Part shown: positions 10,984 through 23,355 of the stretch, piece by piece
Layout of the letters: each line of letters begins with the position of its first letter
Numbering within the stretch: position 1 is the first letter of the stretch
NCBI GenBank assembly: GCA_008692225.1
Contig: VICG01000010.1
Location: 620,001 to 684,000, forward strand
Length of the DNA: 64,000 nt
Source: Monilinia fructicola
Taxonomy: Eukaryota; Ascomycota; Leotiomycetes; Helotiales; Sclerotiniaceae
Direction of reading: 5' to 3'
Position numbers and translations under genes: made by a program
The notes under the pieces: model-generated
The model's input: the letters and a program-made list of their open reading frames with translations, nothing else
Databases searched by the model: none
Told to the model about the DNA's origin: nothing

Positions 10984-12634
10984 ATGTCGAACTTGATTAA
11001 TCGAGTGGGCGGCTCTTCGCAAGCGCAATTTACCGCTACGGCAATTGTATCTGGGGCGGTGGTTGCCGGTGCGATTTTTAGTTACCAGGCATTGAGGAGA
11101 CAGGAGAAGGTGGAAGATTTGAAGAGCTCGATCCCGAGCTTGGGACGGGACCACCATGCTGATTTGGTATGTTGGGATCTGTCTGTCGTGTAGTTGGAAG
11201 ATGAGAGGGCATCGACGAAGCATTGATACTGACGAAAGAAGTGAAGCTTACAGATATGGGGATTGCGCCCAAGGGTACGGGCATAAGTAAAGAGGATGAG
11301 AGGGGTGCTGCGTTGGCAGAGCGAGCGAGAAGGGGGGATTACGACGACGGTATTTGATCCTCCGCTGGCGATTCCCGGCATGACTAATTGGCGCAGAACT
11401 CATCTTGGAACAGCTGGCGCGAAACCGGGTTTTCTTGAAAGACGATGGATTGCAAAAGCTCCGCTCGGCATTCGTGGTGGTCGTGGGCTGTGGAGGCGTG
11501 GGATCGCATTGCACGGCCGCGCTCGCACGCTCGGGCGTCTCCCATATCCGGCTCATTGATTTCGACCAAGTGACGCTCTCGTCTCTCAATCGACACGCCG
11601 TGGCGACGTTGGCGGATGTTGGCACGCCGAAAGTGGGATGCTTGAAGAATCGCCTGCAGCAGATTGCGCCATGGGTCAACTTCGATTTGAGGAATGAACT
11701 CTTCCACGCCAAAGCCGCGGATGCATTACTGGGGGAGTGGGATGGGAGAAAACCAGATTATATCGTCGACGCGATCGACAATATTGACAGCAAGGTAGAA
11801 TTGCTGGCATACTGCCATAAAAACAAACTTCCAGTCATCTCATCCATGGGCGCAGGGTGCAAATCCGACCCTACCCGAGTCTTCGTGGGAGACATCTCAG
11901 CCAGCACCGACGATCCCCTCTCCCGCTCCACCCGAAGAAGACTCCGCTTGCTCGGCATCACATCCGGCATCAACGTCGTGTACTCCACGGAAAAGCCGGG
12001 CCCGGGAAAAGCCCAACTCCTCCCCCTCCCGGAAGAAGAATTCCAAAAGGGCTCCGTCGGCGATCTCGGCGTCCTCCCCGACTTCCGCGTGCGGATCCTC
12101 CCCGTCCTCGGCACCATGCCCGCCGTCTTCGGCTACGTCGTCGCCAACCACCTCATCCTCCAAATCACCGGCTACCCCTGCGAGTACATCCCCGCCAAGA
12201 GCCGCGAGAAGATGTACGACGGCATCCTCGCGCAACTCCAAGGCTTCGAAGAGAAGCTCGCGCGTGCCACGACGGCGCACGAAGACGCGCAGGGCCTCAA
12301 GGTCCCCTTGACGTCGGCCGACGTCGGGTACATCGTCGAGGAAGTCTACAAGGGGCGATCGGCCCTCAGCGGCATCTCCACGCGCCTCGCGCTGACGCGG
12401 TGGCGGAAGCCCGCCGCCGCAGAAGGCAGCTCGCTAGATGCCAGCGTCGACGGCCAAAAGGCCAGCAAAGTCCGAGCGAGAGACCTCGTGTGCATGACGA
12501 GGGAAGAGGCCGCGAAACACGAAAAGCTGGTCTTCCACGAGGGGCGACCCGTCGAGCACATTTACGACGCGGCCGTCGTCGAGAGGGTCGAACAGAGGAT
12601 CCGAGAGGAGATCGCCTTGGAGAAGTATAGATGA
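10984..12634 (+). CDS. TCD: tRNA threonylcarbamoyladenosine dehydratase (E1-like, ThiF family)
   Basis: Converts t6A37 to cyclic ct6A in ANN-decoding tRNAs by ATP-dependent dehydration; the yeast homologues Tcd1/Tcd2 sit on the mitochondrial outer membrane. Exon 1 (10984 to about 11166-11170) encodes a short N-terminus with a membrane segment (T-A-T-A-I-V-S-G-A-V-V-A-G). Exon 2 ends at 11349; the intron is 11350-11396; exon 3 is 11397-12634. Exon 3 has V-V-G-C-G-G-V-G-S-H (nucleotide loop), L-I-D-F-D-Q-V, S-S-L-N-R-H, D-A-I-D-N-I-D and the S-S-M-G-A-G stretch typical of TcdA-type E1-like enzymes. The exon 1/2 junction is not settled. The reading K-L-T-D-M-G-I-A-P-K suggests an acceptor near 11241 with a non-consensus GTTGGG donor at 11171; the obvious GTATGT donor at 11167 does not keep phase with it. 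Exon 3 is strikingly GC-rich from about 11850. Confidence 0.88.
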
Positions 12635-13389
12635 GCCATGGCGTGCAGGGGAACGGTTTCTCTACGTCCCCCGCTCGCCCTCACTCTTTATCGCGCATTG
12701 AGTGTGCTCGTCGAGGGAACGCGCACAACGAACTTTCACCCCGTGTGTTTAAAGAATGACATTCCCATGGCGCGGATGTTATACCTAGAATCAAGATACC
12801 ACAACTAGACAATCAATAAATATATATACATATATAACCCATTGGCGCTGTAAGTGGTAGTTGGTGCGTGACTTGAAAATGGATCTTGCAACCTTATTTT
12901 CGTGGCTGGATACGAGGTCCGATTACTATAATTGATAACTGCATCATACGAACCGCACAGAAAGTAAAGTATAGTATCACGCGCAGGTCGAAATCAAATT
13001 TTGCAACTAATATATTTCTTTATTGATTAAACAGCTAACATGTAGCAATAGTAGAATCTCATCAAGTTCCAGCCAGAACTATTCATCATGTCGTGATACA
13101 AGAGGGGAAAGTCATTCGTCAGATTATTTCTGATGTTTCCCTTTAGCCGAACTCCTTTTATTTTCCCCCATTCCGTTCCACAACCCTAACATGCAAGTGA
13201 AGAAGATCCGTCCGTGGTTTAGGGGGTATATCCGACAGGTGCGCCTTGCGCAATAAACAACAATAAAAACAAATGAAATGCCCTTTTTTAAAGCAACCTA
13301 ATGCTGAATGCATGGCCATCTAATTCCAAACGCCGATAATGTCCTCCAATTACCGTTATCCACAAAGTTCCTTGCCAAGGAACTGCATT
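12635..13389. other. Convergent intergenic region
   Basis: 3' flanks of Tcd (+) and the arrestin gene (-). A short TATATATACATATATA tract lies near 12818. No gene seen. Confidence 0.5.
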
Positions 13390-14992
13390 TCAATTTCCAC
13401 TTCCACTTCCATTTCCTCCTCCTAATGGTGCCAAGTCTTCGTAATCTGGGATAGGAGGTCCGTCATATATTTCCGAGTTGAGATAAGTTGGAGGACTAGC
13501 AGGGACATTCTCATACAATGGAGGTTGTTCCTCATCCCACGAGATACCCAAGCCCGATCTCTCGGTGACGGTAACATTAAAGTGCATTCTCAAAACTCTT
13601 GCACCTCCAGTTGGTGTTACCTGAGATGGTTTCTTGATCGGTGCGAATTCCTCGGAAACAATCATCTCAACGATGAGGGTGTGGAAGACTTCGGTACCAT
13701 CCTCAGCTTTCATATCGCAAATTGGTTTTGCATCTGGACGAATAGAGATGGGGAATTCGATTTCAATGGCTCCATCTGCTGAATCGTAATTCGACTTCCA
13801 TCCGGATTTGATCTCTTCGGTAGCTAAAGTACGCGCATCTTGATGAGCAGCGCCCTTCTTATTTTCGCCTTCTTTCGTCACCTTTGCGGCGTGTTTTGGA
13901 CATGCTGGTGAGATCACTCTGTGCGTCTCATCCAAACGCCATGTCAAGCGCTTCAACTTCCAATGATTCTGTGTCTTGGCATCTACGTGTCGACTGACCA
14001 CACCATCCATGCGCATTGAGATATTCGCTTCGCCGATTGGGTAAATGACGGGAGGGAGTTGACAGTTGGCAGTCAAATTTGTGGGTGGGAAGATCCGAAT
14101 GGAATTGCGAGGAGTATCCGAAGGGATTATGGCACGCTTAATATTTAGAACGTGGGAGAGTTTCATCGGCTCTCCAGATTTTGGTACAAGTGTCGCCTTG
14201 AGAACGTACTCGATGTTTGACAGCGTACCCTTCATACTTGCAGGTAGATGACCGGGAAGGAGAAAGCTGAATGGGAAATCATGTTCACCTGTACCACTGA
14301 ATTAGAATCTGGAACCCCCAAAAAGTCAAGAGTACCATGTGCTGAATATACATACCCTTGCGAAGAGTAGCTGGACCTTGGAGGAAATTCCAGGTGGTTA
14401 AGTCCTTGGATTGATGGGAACACTCCTGACAATGGGCATGGAATGGCTTCTTTTGCGTCACCTCCACTGCCAATCGCATCTTGAAGGACTCAATTGCAAA
14501 CTTCTCATCGTGAATGTGTAGCTTTAATTGACCAGACAGTAATGCACCAGTGCTCGCACTTGTAGAACCGTAAAGAACCAATGGTGGCGACTCGATAGCA
14601 CACTCAAGGGTTGCACCATGATATTGAGGAACTGACTTTGAGGATGTTTTGGGCGAATGAAGCCCAGGTATCGAGATACGTTTGTGGGGAAGGGAATGAT
14701 CGGGCATCTTTGATACTTTATCATCTGTAATTGAGGAGGCTGATGAAGATGGTGTGCGACTTTTCAAAGATGGTCTGCTACCTGAGTTCCTTCTTGGACC
14801 CTTCTTTCCTTCCGTGGGTAAATCAAATGGGTGCGAATGTGATCGAAAGAAGGAAGTAACGTGCTGCATAGTGGTGGCAGGCATTGTGATGGGTGGGGCT
14901 TTTCGTGGCGTCGCCGACAGGGTCAGAGGGTGAATAGACTTCTTCTTTGATGATCTGCCTGCTTCCTGCACAACAGTATTATATATTATCAT
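13390..14992 (-). CDS. Alpha-arrestin-domain protein with PPxY motifs
   Basis: Two exons on the minus strand joined by an intron at 14289-14355 (G|GTATGT...TACAG|GT). The join reads R-K-G-E-H-D-F-P-F-S-F, in phase. The N-terminal 100 residues are basic, Ser/Pro-rich and likely disordered. The arrestin N-domain follows (C-A-I-E-S-P-P-L-V-L-Y-G...G-Q-L-K-L-H-I), then the C-domain (V-I-Y-P-I-G-E-A-N-I-S-M-R). Near the C-terminus are P-P-L-Y and P-P-T-Y, PPxY motifs that in this family recruit NEDD4/Rsp5 ubiquitin ligases to membrane transporters. The tail is Gly/Ser-rich. The start could be 14992 or the internal ATG at 14884 (M-P-A-T-T-M), which leaves a more typical N-terminus. The likely role is an adaptor for transporter endocytosis; the cargo is unknown. 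Confidence 0.85.
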
Positions 14993-15473
14993 ATACTGCT
15001 TCTAATCGTAAACTTTCATTCGTATTATTGAAGTTTATGAAGTTCGAAAGGGGTCGTATGGAAATGGGAAGTGAGGTGCAAGTGTGATGGGATCATGGAA
15101 AAGGTGAAAGAAAGTCGAATTTCGAAATATTTCTTTCGTGGCGTGACTGATCTTGGAAAGGAGATGATGTAATAAAGTATCTTTTAAGTGTATGTGAATT
15201 GATGGATAGATAATGTAAATGAACCTTCTTTTTTCTTTGTTTGGATGAATTGGATGATGGTTTTATATTGTATGGGAAGATGGATCAATAGATAGACCTC
15301 TTATACGAAGGAAGTGATGAGGAGCAGGTAGGTAGTCGTAGGTAAGATAGGAGAGGTAAATGGTAAATGGATGGGATCGGAGAGGAGAGGTAGGTAGAGA
15401 ATAATAAATATTATGTATGATATTATAAAGTTGAGAACATCTTGTTTGTTATTAGAGGAGGAGAGGAAGAGGT

Positions 15474-15501
15474 GGAGATGGAGATGGAGATGGAGATGGA
15501 A
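15474..15501. repeat. (GAGATG)n microsatellite
   Basis: Four to five hexamer units in the upstream region of the arrestin gene. Confidence 0.8.
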
Positions 15502-15759
15502 AGGGATTTGAGCTACAAGTATATGAATGTAGAAATGTATATATCTGATATTTATTTTCTACAGACATATATACACAATGCACATGTATGCTCAGATACA
15601 TACATACACACATACATACTCCGTACATACTATACCTACATGGAATTAATTGTCTAGTTCATTATGTTCAGTCAATTCTTCCTTCTCACTTACCTTTAGA
15701 GGAATATTATGTGTCAATTAGATCTCGAGTGAACCAAAAGAATGAAGTCTATGGTCTGT

Positions 15760-15830
15760 CTTATTTTTATTTTATTTTATTTTATTTGATTTTATTTTTG
15801 ATTTTATTCTATTTTATTTTTATCTTACTA
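15760..15830. repeat. (ATTTT)n low-complexity tract
   Basis: Imperfect TTTTA pentamers over about 70 bp. Confidence 0.8.
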
Positions 15831-16031
15831 TAGTTCTAACTAATTAATGACTAGGTCCTCAAAACTCGTACCTGGCTGGAAGGAAGGTCGGTGCCCCTCA
15901 CATGGGAAAAAAATCAAATTCATCAAATTAATCCCTGCTTTGCTTTGCGGTGTCTTGCCTTGCTTTGTCTAGAATAGAGTAGAGTGGTAAAAAATAGCAA
16001 TTGCATGTGGGGATTCGTGATTATGTCTTTG

Positions 16032-16087
16032 GTCAAGAGTCAAGAGTCAAAAGTCAAGAGTCAAGAGTCAAGAAAGAGTCAAGACTC
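16032..16087. repeat. (GTCAAGA)n heptamer array
   Basis: Seven to eight imperfect copies of GTCAAGA. Confidence 0.85.
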
Positions 16088-16323
16088 ACGGAGGAGTCAC
16101 GGGCAAGACTCCAAAATCAAAGACTCGAGCAGTTTTGTGTTTCGGCGGTTACTGTAAATATCGCTTAACTTTGTAGATCTTGAACTAGAACATTTGGAAT
16201 TTCTACACCGCACTGCAGTCGGTACATTGGAGAGCACAGTATTAATACTATATAGGAAGAAACGATGAAGATGACTACCGGTATGGCAGAGTGTGGGATA
16301 AGTATGAGATAAGTGTATGGGAT

Positions 16324-16360
16324 GTATGAGTATGAGTATGAGTATGAGTATGAGTATGAC
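16324..16360. repeat. (GTATGA)n hexamer array
   Basis: About six perfect units, followed by GGCTGCAT-type triplication at 16378-16402. Confidence 0.85.
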
Positions 16361-16844
16361 TATGGCTATGACTATGTGGCTGCATGGCTGCATGGCTGCA
16401 TGACTACTAGGTACTCATCTTTTCATCGGTGAAGGGGTTCAACAAATTCATAACGTTTTCGTACTGTAGGTTTGTTTCAATTCTCTGGAGAAACAAAGTC
16501 AAACGTTGTATTGAACCCTTATTTTATTTTGTTTTTGTTTTTGTTTTCTCCGTATTTGTCTGCTCCTCTTTTTATCTTCTCTTCTTTCCCTTCCCTTCCT
16601 TTCCTTTCCTTGTATTCGGTCGATGAAGGTTTGAATCTCATCTCAATTGATATTTCAGATGCACGCTATTGTAAAATACAGGAGATACCTACCTAGGTAG
16701 TACTTACCTAGTACGGTCCTTTGTACATATTTCCATCCTTGGAGCTATCCCTCATACACATCTACCTACCTACCACGTGCCCCTCCAGCTATCTTGCATC
16801 TAGTATCTACAGTACCTTCAACCTGCCTCACACGGGAGTCACAC

Positions 16845-16884
16845 CTCCTTCCCTCCTTCCCTCCTTCCCTCCTTCCCTCCTTCC
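16845..16884. repeat. (CCTTCCCT)n polypyrimidine array
   Basis: About five octamer units. A second pyrimidine tract follows at 16970-17010. Confidence 0.85.
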
Positions 16885-19800
16885 GCCTTCTGCCACCTAC
16901 CTTGTCGGGTATTACGTTTAGCTTCTTCTGGGGTACGCCCTGTGGATCAATCAAGGTACATTCAACGTCAACTTTTTCTTTTTTCTTCTTTTTCTTTTCT
17001 TTTCTTCCAACCTTCAACCTTCAATTGAACAGCTGATGAATAATAATTTTGGTAATGGCTGCTTGCCATTGGTCGCTTGAGTTGCGTGCGTGCGTGAGTC
17101 GCCAAAGCACGTCAGCCATTTGTTCACTTGCTTCATCCTCTAGACCTTCTGCTCCTTGCCTTGGTGAGAAGCGTGAGATGCATATTTATTACCTACCGAG
17201 GAACCTCGTACCTAATAATACTAATGCTGTATGAGCCTGTATCCAATACCTACTCCAGAGTCCAGAGTCCAGAGTCCATACTAGAACGATACTAGAAGTA
17301 CAGTCGCCAACTAACTACTCTGCTACAGCCTACAGGCTACAGCTTGCCTATTCGAGCCTTGAGGACCTGAGTTTTCATATTCCTCATCTACGGAGCACAG
17401 AGTGCTGGTAGAACTAAGTTGTTGCCATCGATTACGAATTTACTTTTCCAATGCTGGTGCATACATAGTACATACATATGTTGCGATCTTGCCAGGCACA
17501 ATGACGGACAATACAAGCATTCCCTTCAGGGTCATCCTTACATCAAGGGGATACAGTTCGATAATACTGCGAGATGTCCTACTTGCTGTCTTCGACTATA
17601 AGTATACCACTATAGTAAGTATAGTATACTTGCCATACCATTGTACCTACCTACTCCGTACAGTCGACGGAGTACACATGAAGAGTCCCTTCCCTAGTGC
17701 CATATGTAATAATTGTACTTCTGAGGTGTTGGTGAATATTATTCCTGGCATCCTTCGCGAATACGACAATATCTTCTTCTTGTTCATTCAACGGAGGCAT
17801 TGTTCCTCTGACTCTCTGAGACTTTCTCTAACATTCGTGTTCAACTCCGCACATTTACTCCATTAGGATGGTGACAACACGATGATGCAGTAATATCACG
17901 ACATCATGATACCAGGAGGACTTTTCACCTGTGGACCTCGGAGGGATATTCTTAGGACAAACCTTCATCATTCAACCAATCAGCAATCATCACCCATCCT
18001 CTCAGGCCATAGGGCTTTGAGCTCACGCCATGAGATGAAATATGGAGACTATTGAAGATCATTGAAATCGTTCAACAGGTACACTGCTACACTGGTCTGT
18101 AACAGTATGGAGGTACTTTAAGTTGTTAATAATAATGGCCGAGAAATCGAGGACATGATCATTACAGCATTACCCGTCTATCAATCAGAGTTTGAGTTTC
18201 GGTCCACTTCCGAATGTTTGATCTTCTAGAATTTGGTTGCCATCGAGAGGATTTCGCAATCTGCTTCGCTTGTACAAGTTGTCACTGGTCAGCCATCTGT
18301 AACAACTTACTAACAAGACATCATGAATTACGCATGATATCTAACTCATGGTGCAATTGTCCGACATTCCAACACATGCAGGAAAATGGTACAATCTCAC
18401 ACTGTGACACAGCACGACATTTAGAATTCCTCCTGGCCTACGGGTGACTCGTAAGTTATCATGATTGCCATGAATGATGAATCCGAAATGGCGTTGCACA
18501 TTTGACTTTCTCCTCGGAGAACATCATGTGCTCACTGCTCAAGAGTCAAGGCCTTCACATGTCGTGAATCGTGATGGTCATCTCATTCATGGTGCATCCA
18601 TTTGTATGGAATATATATGGCTTTCCATCGAACACATTCATTATACCTGCTCTTCACGCCGATACATCATATATCAGGGAGCCTCATCTGGATTTCTGGC
18701 TGGAAATCGGGATATACCTTCCAGATCCGGCGTGGTGCAAATGATAGCCGCACGAAAGCATGTGATATTAATGTCATATTATCCATCGAGTCACCAAAAT
18801 GAGGCAAAACCCGCAAGTTTGTAATATTTTATTATTATTACTGTACTTGTACTATTATTTTTATTATTGTGCAATAACGAACCACCTCCCCCATGCATGA
18901 TGCATCCTCTCTCGGTAGCTTTTCGCCCTTCCAGACCACCTTCTCAGCTATCCAATGAAACTCGGAAGTCCATCCATCATCCCATTCGATCACATTCAAT
19001 ACCTATTACATAACTTCAAACCTTATTTGGTCGGTTCCTTGAACTTCTTCCACCAAATCTCTACTGTATCAGTCTGTATGCTTCCAGGTTGCAGCTCCGT
19101 ACTGCAAGAGTGGAAGAATCACGGCGAGCACCGTGAAGTTCCCAGATCTACTCGATGGAAATCATGGCATCCAAGCTATAAGTATTGAAGTATCCACTAT
19201 CATGTACTTACTTAGGGAGTACAGTAGGTACTGTACGGTACGGTACGGTACTGTGTGCAGTCAGTGTGCGTGTGCACATACATTTCCCCCCTTCTCACAT
19301 CTTCCAAGCTTTCAGATGATACTAAGGAGTGATTAATTGTTTAGTCGAAGAGTTTTGGATTTTCATGGTTTTTTTTTTCTTCAAAAGAAAATTTGTTTAG
19401 CTTAAGCTTCCCGCCCTTTCACTCCCGATCCAACTTCATCCAAGTCTGGTTTTATCCTCCATCCTAGCTTCCTCGCCTTCCTGACCTTAGTCTCCTCCTC
19501 TACAGTATGACTGTATGAGTCTAAGACTCGCTACTCCACTCATATACCGCATGTACCCTCGATTATGCTTTTTTCTTTTCTAGAAATCTGATGTTTTGCG
19601 TGCGAGAGACTTGCAAGTTGCAATCAGTCTGTAAGACTGTAAAGAATTTTACCGAGAAAAAGCGAATTCATGGCATGTGACAAAATATTCCGATTGGACC
19701 GTGGAGACGCGATGGAGTCCTGCCTCGATCTAATGACTCAGGGGAAAGACACAATTTTTCTGCCCCGGTTCGGTATAATCTCCCTCGTGAAATTTTTCTT

Positions 19801-21066
19801 CCACCAGCAGGACGGAAAAAAAACCAGCTGGTTGGACCTTCCTCGTCTCTCGTCTTTTTTTTTTCCTCTTTTTTTTTCCTTCCTTTCACCGATCGTGCCC
19901 GCTTCGGTGGATCCCCGATTCTCTGGTGCATCCACAATTGCGAAAGGAGAGCCGAAGTAGGAGACTTTTTGGGGATTCCAGATGAAAAAAAGCCTCACAT
20001 TATTGCTATTGCCATCTTTTTGTTGCACGCCTCAAAAATTCCATGTCCGTCAATTAATTATCACTGTGGGAACGAAGGTTGAATTCCCGGCCTTGGAGTT
20101 GGAGTTGGATGTGGACTGTGGATATTTTTTTGGTTGTGTACACTGTACACTGTAGTGACTGTACAGTGTGCATGATTGATTGCATTTGACAGATCATGAT
20201 GAAACACAATGTCAAGCCTGGGTCGGGTATATGTGGTCCTTTCAAGGCGAATGATCACTTAGGTTATTATTATTGTCATTACTTTAGCTTCCCACAAAGG
20301 TAGGAGGTACCTACTACCTAGGTGGAGAATGCTGCGAGCGGGGAACGAGCTGCACATTGCTTTGAAGCAGGTCGAGACAGTTTTAGAGTTTGAAGGATCA
20401 CTAAAGTTGTTGGCACGTTGGAGATGACCGAGTATGTGTCGTTGGCTTTCTCCGCATGGAAGAGAGTCCAGATGCATACCAGAAGTCTCTCGAAGTCGAT
20501 AGTCTCTTCCGGTATCCAGATTACGGTCACGTACACTGTTGTCGGCTTTTGCTCGAACAGTAGTTCTGCGTCGTGTCTTCGAAGCCATCAAGTTGAATAT
20601 CCATTAAAATGAGATTGGGCTCACGATCGAACATCAGGCTCTATACAGTATTACATTTTAACCGCCGTTGAATGAGATACTCGAGCGAGCGAGCACCAAA
20701 ATCATTACTACTCTGCTACTTTGCATTCATGGTCTAAAACCCAGGTTATTACATACTGTACTGTATCATCATCTAATACCCCAGTTTACCTTCCAGTCCC
20801 TCCAGAGTTTCCAGTAAGCCGGATACCCTTCACAACTTTTCATAACTTCCCCCTTTCTTCACCTCCCCCAAATCAGCATTTCAATCCCCGAAAACACGGT
20901 CCCTTCCCGAATACAAGATCTTACCAAAAAACGCACGCCCCCATCATGATCTTCCTTCACCCAAGCCCCTAAGCCCCTAAGCCCTAAACAACCTCCTGTA
21001 AAAACCCCACCAAACCCTCCGCCCCACCGCAAAATTCTGCCTTGGTGCCAAAAAAAATTCTTCTAC

Positions 21067-21072
21067 AAAAAA
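21067..21072 (-). terminator. Pol III terminator of tRNA-Arg
   Basis: TTTTTT on the tRNA sense strand, 8 nt after the tRNA 3' end. Confidence 0.7.
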
Positions 21073-21079
21073 GTGTTTT

Positions 21080-21180
21080 TGACCTACGCAGGGATCGAAC
21101 CTGCAATCTCTTGATTGCGCATCTTGAAGCTAGAAGCTCTCAAGTCGTAGTCAAGCGCCTTGCCATTGGGCCAGCAGGCC
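21080..21180 (-). tRNA. tRNA-Arg(ACG) with a 29-nt intron
   Basis: The minus strand folds as a complete tRNA. The 7-bp acceptor stem is GGCCTGC/GTAGGTC (two G-U pairs) with discriminator A at 21080. There is a D-arm, the anticodon stem CTTGA/TCAAG with loop C-T-A-C-G-A-A (anticodon ACG), the variable loop AGATT and the T-arm GCAGG-TTCGATC-CCTGC. A 29-nt intron (21116-21144) follows position 37, the canonical site. The mature length is 72 before CCA. A run of six T on the transcribed sense strand (21067-21072) is a good Pol III terminator. A34 would be read as inosine after editing and decode CGU/CGC/CGA. Confidence 0.95.
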
Positions 21181-22018
21181 AGTTAATCACTTGTGTTTTA
21201 ACTGATTGTTGAAAAGAGTGTTCAGTTTATTATATATATATAAAAAGCAAAATCCAAGCGACAACTAAGCTGTAGTTGACACAAAGATTATGAGCCCTTT
21301 GGCAATTGGTCAATCATGGCCCACCGGGTGCGTGTTCTTTGCACCTTGTACCCCTCCTTGGAAAAATTGATCTGCTTCGCACAGTGCTGTAGGTGGTAGT
21401 GGTTGGGTTTAAACACAGTCCGCGTGGTGGGTGGGTGGGTGGCTGATGTTGTTCTTGTCACTTCTTTGATTGTTTAGCCGGGGAGGGGAGGAGGGGTTAC
21501 TGTTTTTGTTTTTTTTTTTGTTTTTTTTTGTGCTTTTGGGATTTCTCTTTTTTGCCTTTGTTTTCTTATCTCTTGTCTTGACCTGTTTTGACTTGATTTG
21601 TCTTGTCCGTCATATCTCCCTTGCTTTTCGTCAGATGAATACCTACCTATCTATCCCCTTCACACCGTCTTCCCCTCGAGTGAAGCGAAGGCTCAAACAC
21701 ATAAACTATCTCATTTTTACGTTCATCGTTCTTCGGTCATGTGTTCCTCTCTCTCATCATTCGTCATTTCATCGTTCGTCGTTGCTCATTCATCGTTCAT
21801 CATGATTCTCCTCGTTGGATCACGAGACTAGGAGCATATCCGTTGATCGCGAGTTGGTGGTGTCTGGTGCAAACCCGTCCCCGGTCCCGGACCAAGATTA
21901 AAATCCTGGTCGTAGTGGCAGCGTTGGGCGTCTCGGGCTTGTGTTGAATGTGAAGTGGCGCTGCTATGCGCTGTGGATTGGGGTTTGTTTGTTACGGGGA
22001 GGAGGAGGGGGAGGAGGA

Positions 22019-22019
22019 G

Positions 22020-22081
<62 letters not shown>

Positions 22082-22082
22082 G
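22019..22082. repeat. (GTT)n microsatellite
   Basis: About 21 uninterrupted GTT units, the longest perfect triplet array in the window. Confidence 0.95.
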
Positions 22083-22302
22083 CATCCTCATCCTCATCAC
22101 ATAAACATAATATAAATATCAACACTCCACCTCCCCTCCACTCCCCTCACATCGATATCCCTCACCCCATCTCCAAGCCCTCACTATCACTCCAAACCGT
22201 GCAATCCGACCCCCCTAAACCATCTCTTTCCTAGGCAGTGAGAATAAGAACAATAATGATAATCATGATCATAATGATCATAATAATATTTATGAAAATA
22301 TG

Positions 22303-22333
22303 ATGTATGTATGTATGTATGTATGTATGTATG
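22303..22333. repeat. (ATGT)n microsatellite
   Basis: Nearly eight perfect tetramer units. Confidence 0.95.
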
Positions 22334-22614
22334 CCGACTCACTCACATATACTTCAATCTTCAATCTTCAATCTTCAATCTCCAATGTCCAATCTCCAAT
22401 CCCATCAAGCAACCCACCATCTACCCTCTCCCCGCTGCATACCTGCTTTCCTGTAATGGAATACGGATCTGCGTCTACACGAGACAACAGAGGATAATTG
22501 ACACATCTAGATTATCATCCGATGCGCCCCTCCCCCAATCTCCCCCGCTCCGTAAATAAACAACCCCCGACGATCAAACCCCTTCGGAACACAGCGCGCC
22601 GTGTATGCGTGCGT

Positions 22615-22637
22615 ATGTGTGTGTGTGTGTGTGTGTG
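22615..22637. repeat. (GT)n microsatellite
   Basis: About 11 dinucleotide units after a GCGTGCGTAT lead-in. Confidence 0.9.
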
Positions 22638-22689
22638 GATACGAATGCCGGATTAGAGAGGTCATGATCCTGCGATTATTAGATGGTGG

Positions 22690-22729
22690 TTAGAGATTAG
22701 AGATTAGAGATTAGAGATTAGAGATTAGA
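22690..22729. repeat. (TTAGAGA)n heptamer array
   Basis: Five to six perfect units. Superficially telomere-like but not TTAGGG. Confidence 0.9.
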
Positions 22730-22847
22730 TGCTTTGTTTTTGATCTCTGGTGTGTTTTTTGTTTGTTTGTTTGCTCGGTTTTTGGGGGGTGGATGGGTGG
22801 ATGGATGGGTGGGTGAGTTGCTGTTGTTAAGATGGAAATCAAATAAA

Positions 22848-22848
<1 letters not shown>

Positions 22849-22893
<45 letters not shown>
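22849..22893. repeat. (CAGA)n microsatellite
   Basis: About ten perfect tetramer units running into CAAA units. Confidence 0.95.
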
Positions 22894-22898
<5 letters not shown>

Positions 22899-23159
22899 AA
22901 CAACGTTAAGATGAAAGTTGCCCGGCAACGGAAACTCACGAATTATACCATACCATACCATACCATACCACCACCTCTACAGACCCCGAAGCGCCACCCC
23001 GTCGCCCCCTGCCATACCCTTGGGCGAGCTGTAGACCATCTCCCGCGCCCGAGTCGTCGGTGAGCACAGTGCCTCGCGTCGCACGCGTGCGTCGTGGAGA
23101 TTTGCGCGGGCGCCGGAGCGGAGTGCTGGTTTGGGGATTGTATGTGTGGATGTCCTCGG

Positions 23160-23208
23160 GGATGGATGGATGGATGGATGGATGGATGGATGGATGGATG
23201 GATGGATG
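23160..23208. repeat. (GGAT)n microsatellite
   Basis: About twelve perfect tetramer units, followed by a short (TA)n at 23215-23225. Confidence 0.95.
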
Positions 23209-23355
23209 TGCGTATATATATATATGTACTTACAACAAAATCCATAACATCCCTCTTGATCAATCAATCAATCAATCAATCAGTCAGTCAACTAATAGCG
23301 TTCCTTCTCTGCATCGCCCGTGTAGGGGGAAATAGGTGGATGGGGAGGTTTATGG

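Larger units (their letters stand above)
14993..21079. other. Gene-poor tract of about 6 kb with simple repeats
   Basis: No open frame here looks coding: none exceeds about 155 codons, none shows family motifs, and many are made of repeats. The tract holds GAGATG, ATTTT, GTCAAGA, GTATGA and CCTTCCCT arrays, scattered TACCTACCTA/ACCTAGGT words and TACTCCGTA words (15617, 17652). Short stretches near 18.2-18.8 kb have more complex sequence, but I could not connect them into a gene. Confidence 0.55.

Noticed and set aside
11857..12630. 257-codon plus-strand ORF overlapping Tcd
   Set aside because: An alternative frame of the GC-rich third Tcd exon; it is Arg/Pro/His-rich with no motif.
17402..17866. 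154-codon plus-strand ORF in the gene-poor tract
   Set aside because: No motif, unusual composition, no spliced neighbours.
21828..22100. ORF with a long poly-Gln run (minus) and its poly-Val mirror (plus)
   Set aside because: Both are translations of the (GTT)n array with no flanking domain.
22690..22729. TTAGAGA array as an interstitial telomere
   Set aside because: Fungal telomeres are TTAGGG-type; the unit differs in sequence and length.
22711..22939. Minus-strand ORFs with repeated C-L-S-V
   Set aside because: Direct translation of the (CAGA)n microsatellite.
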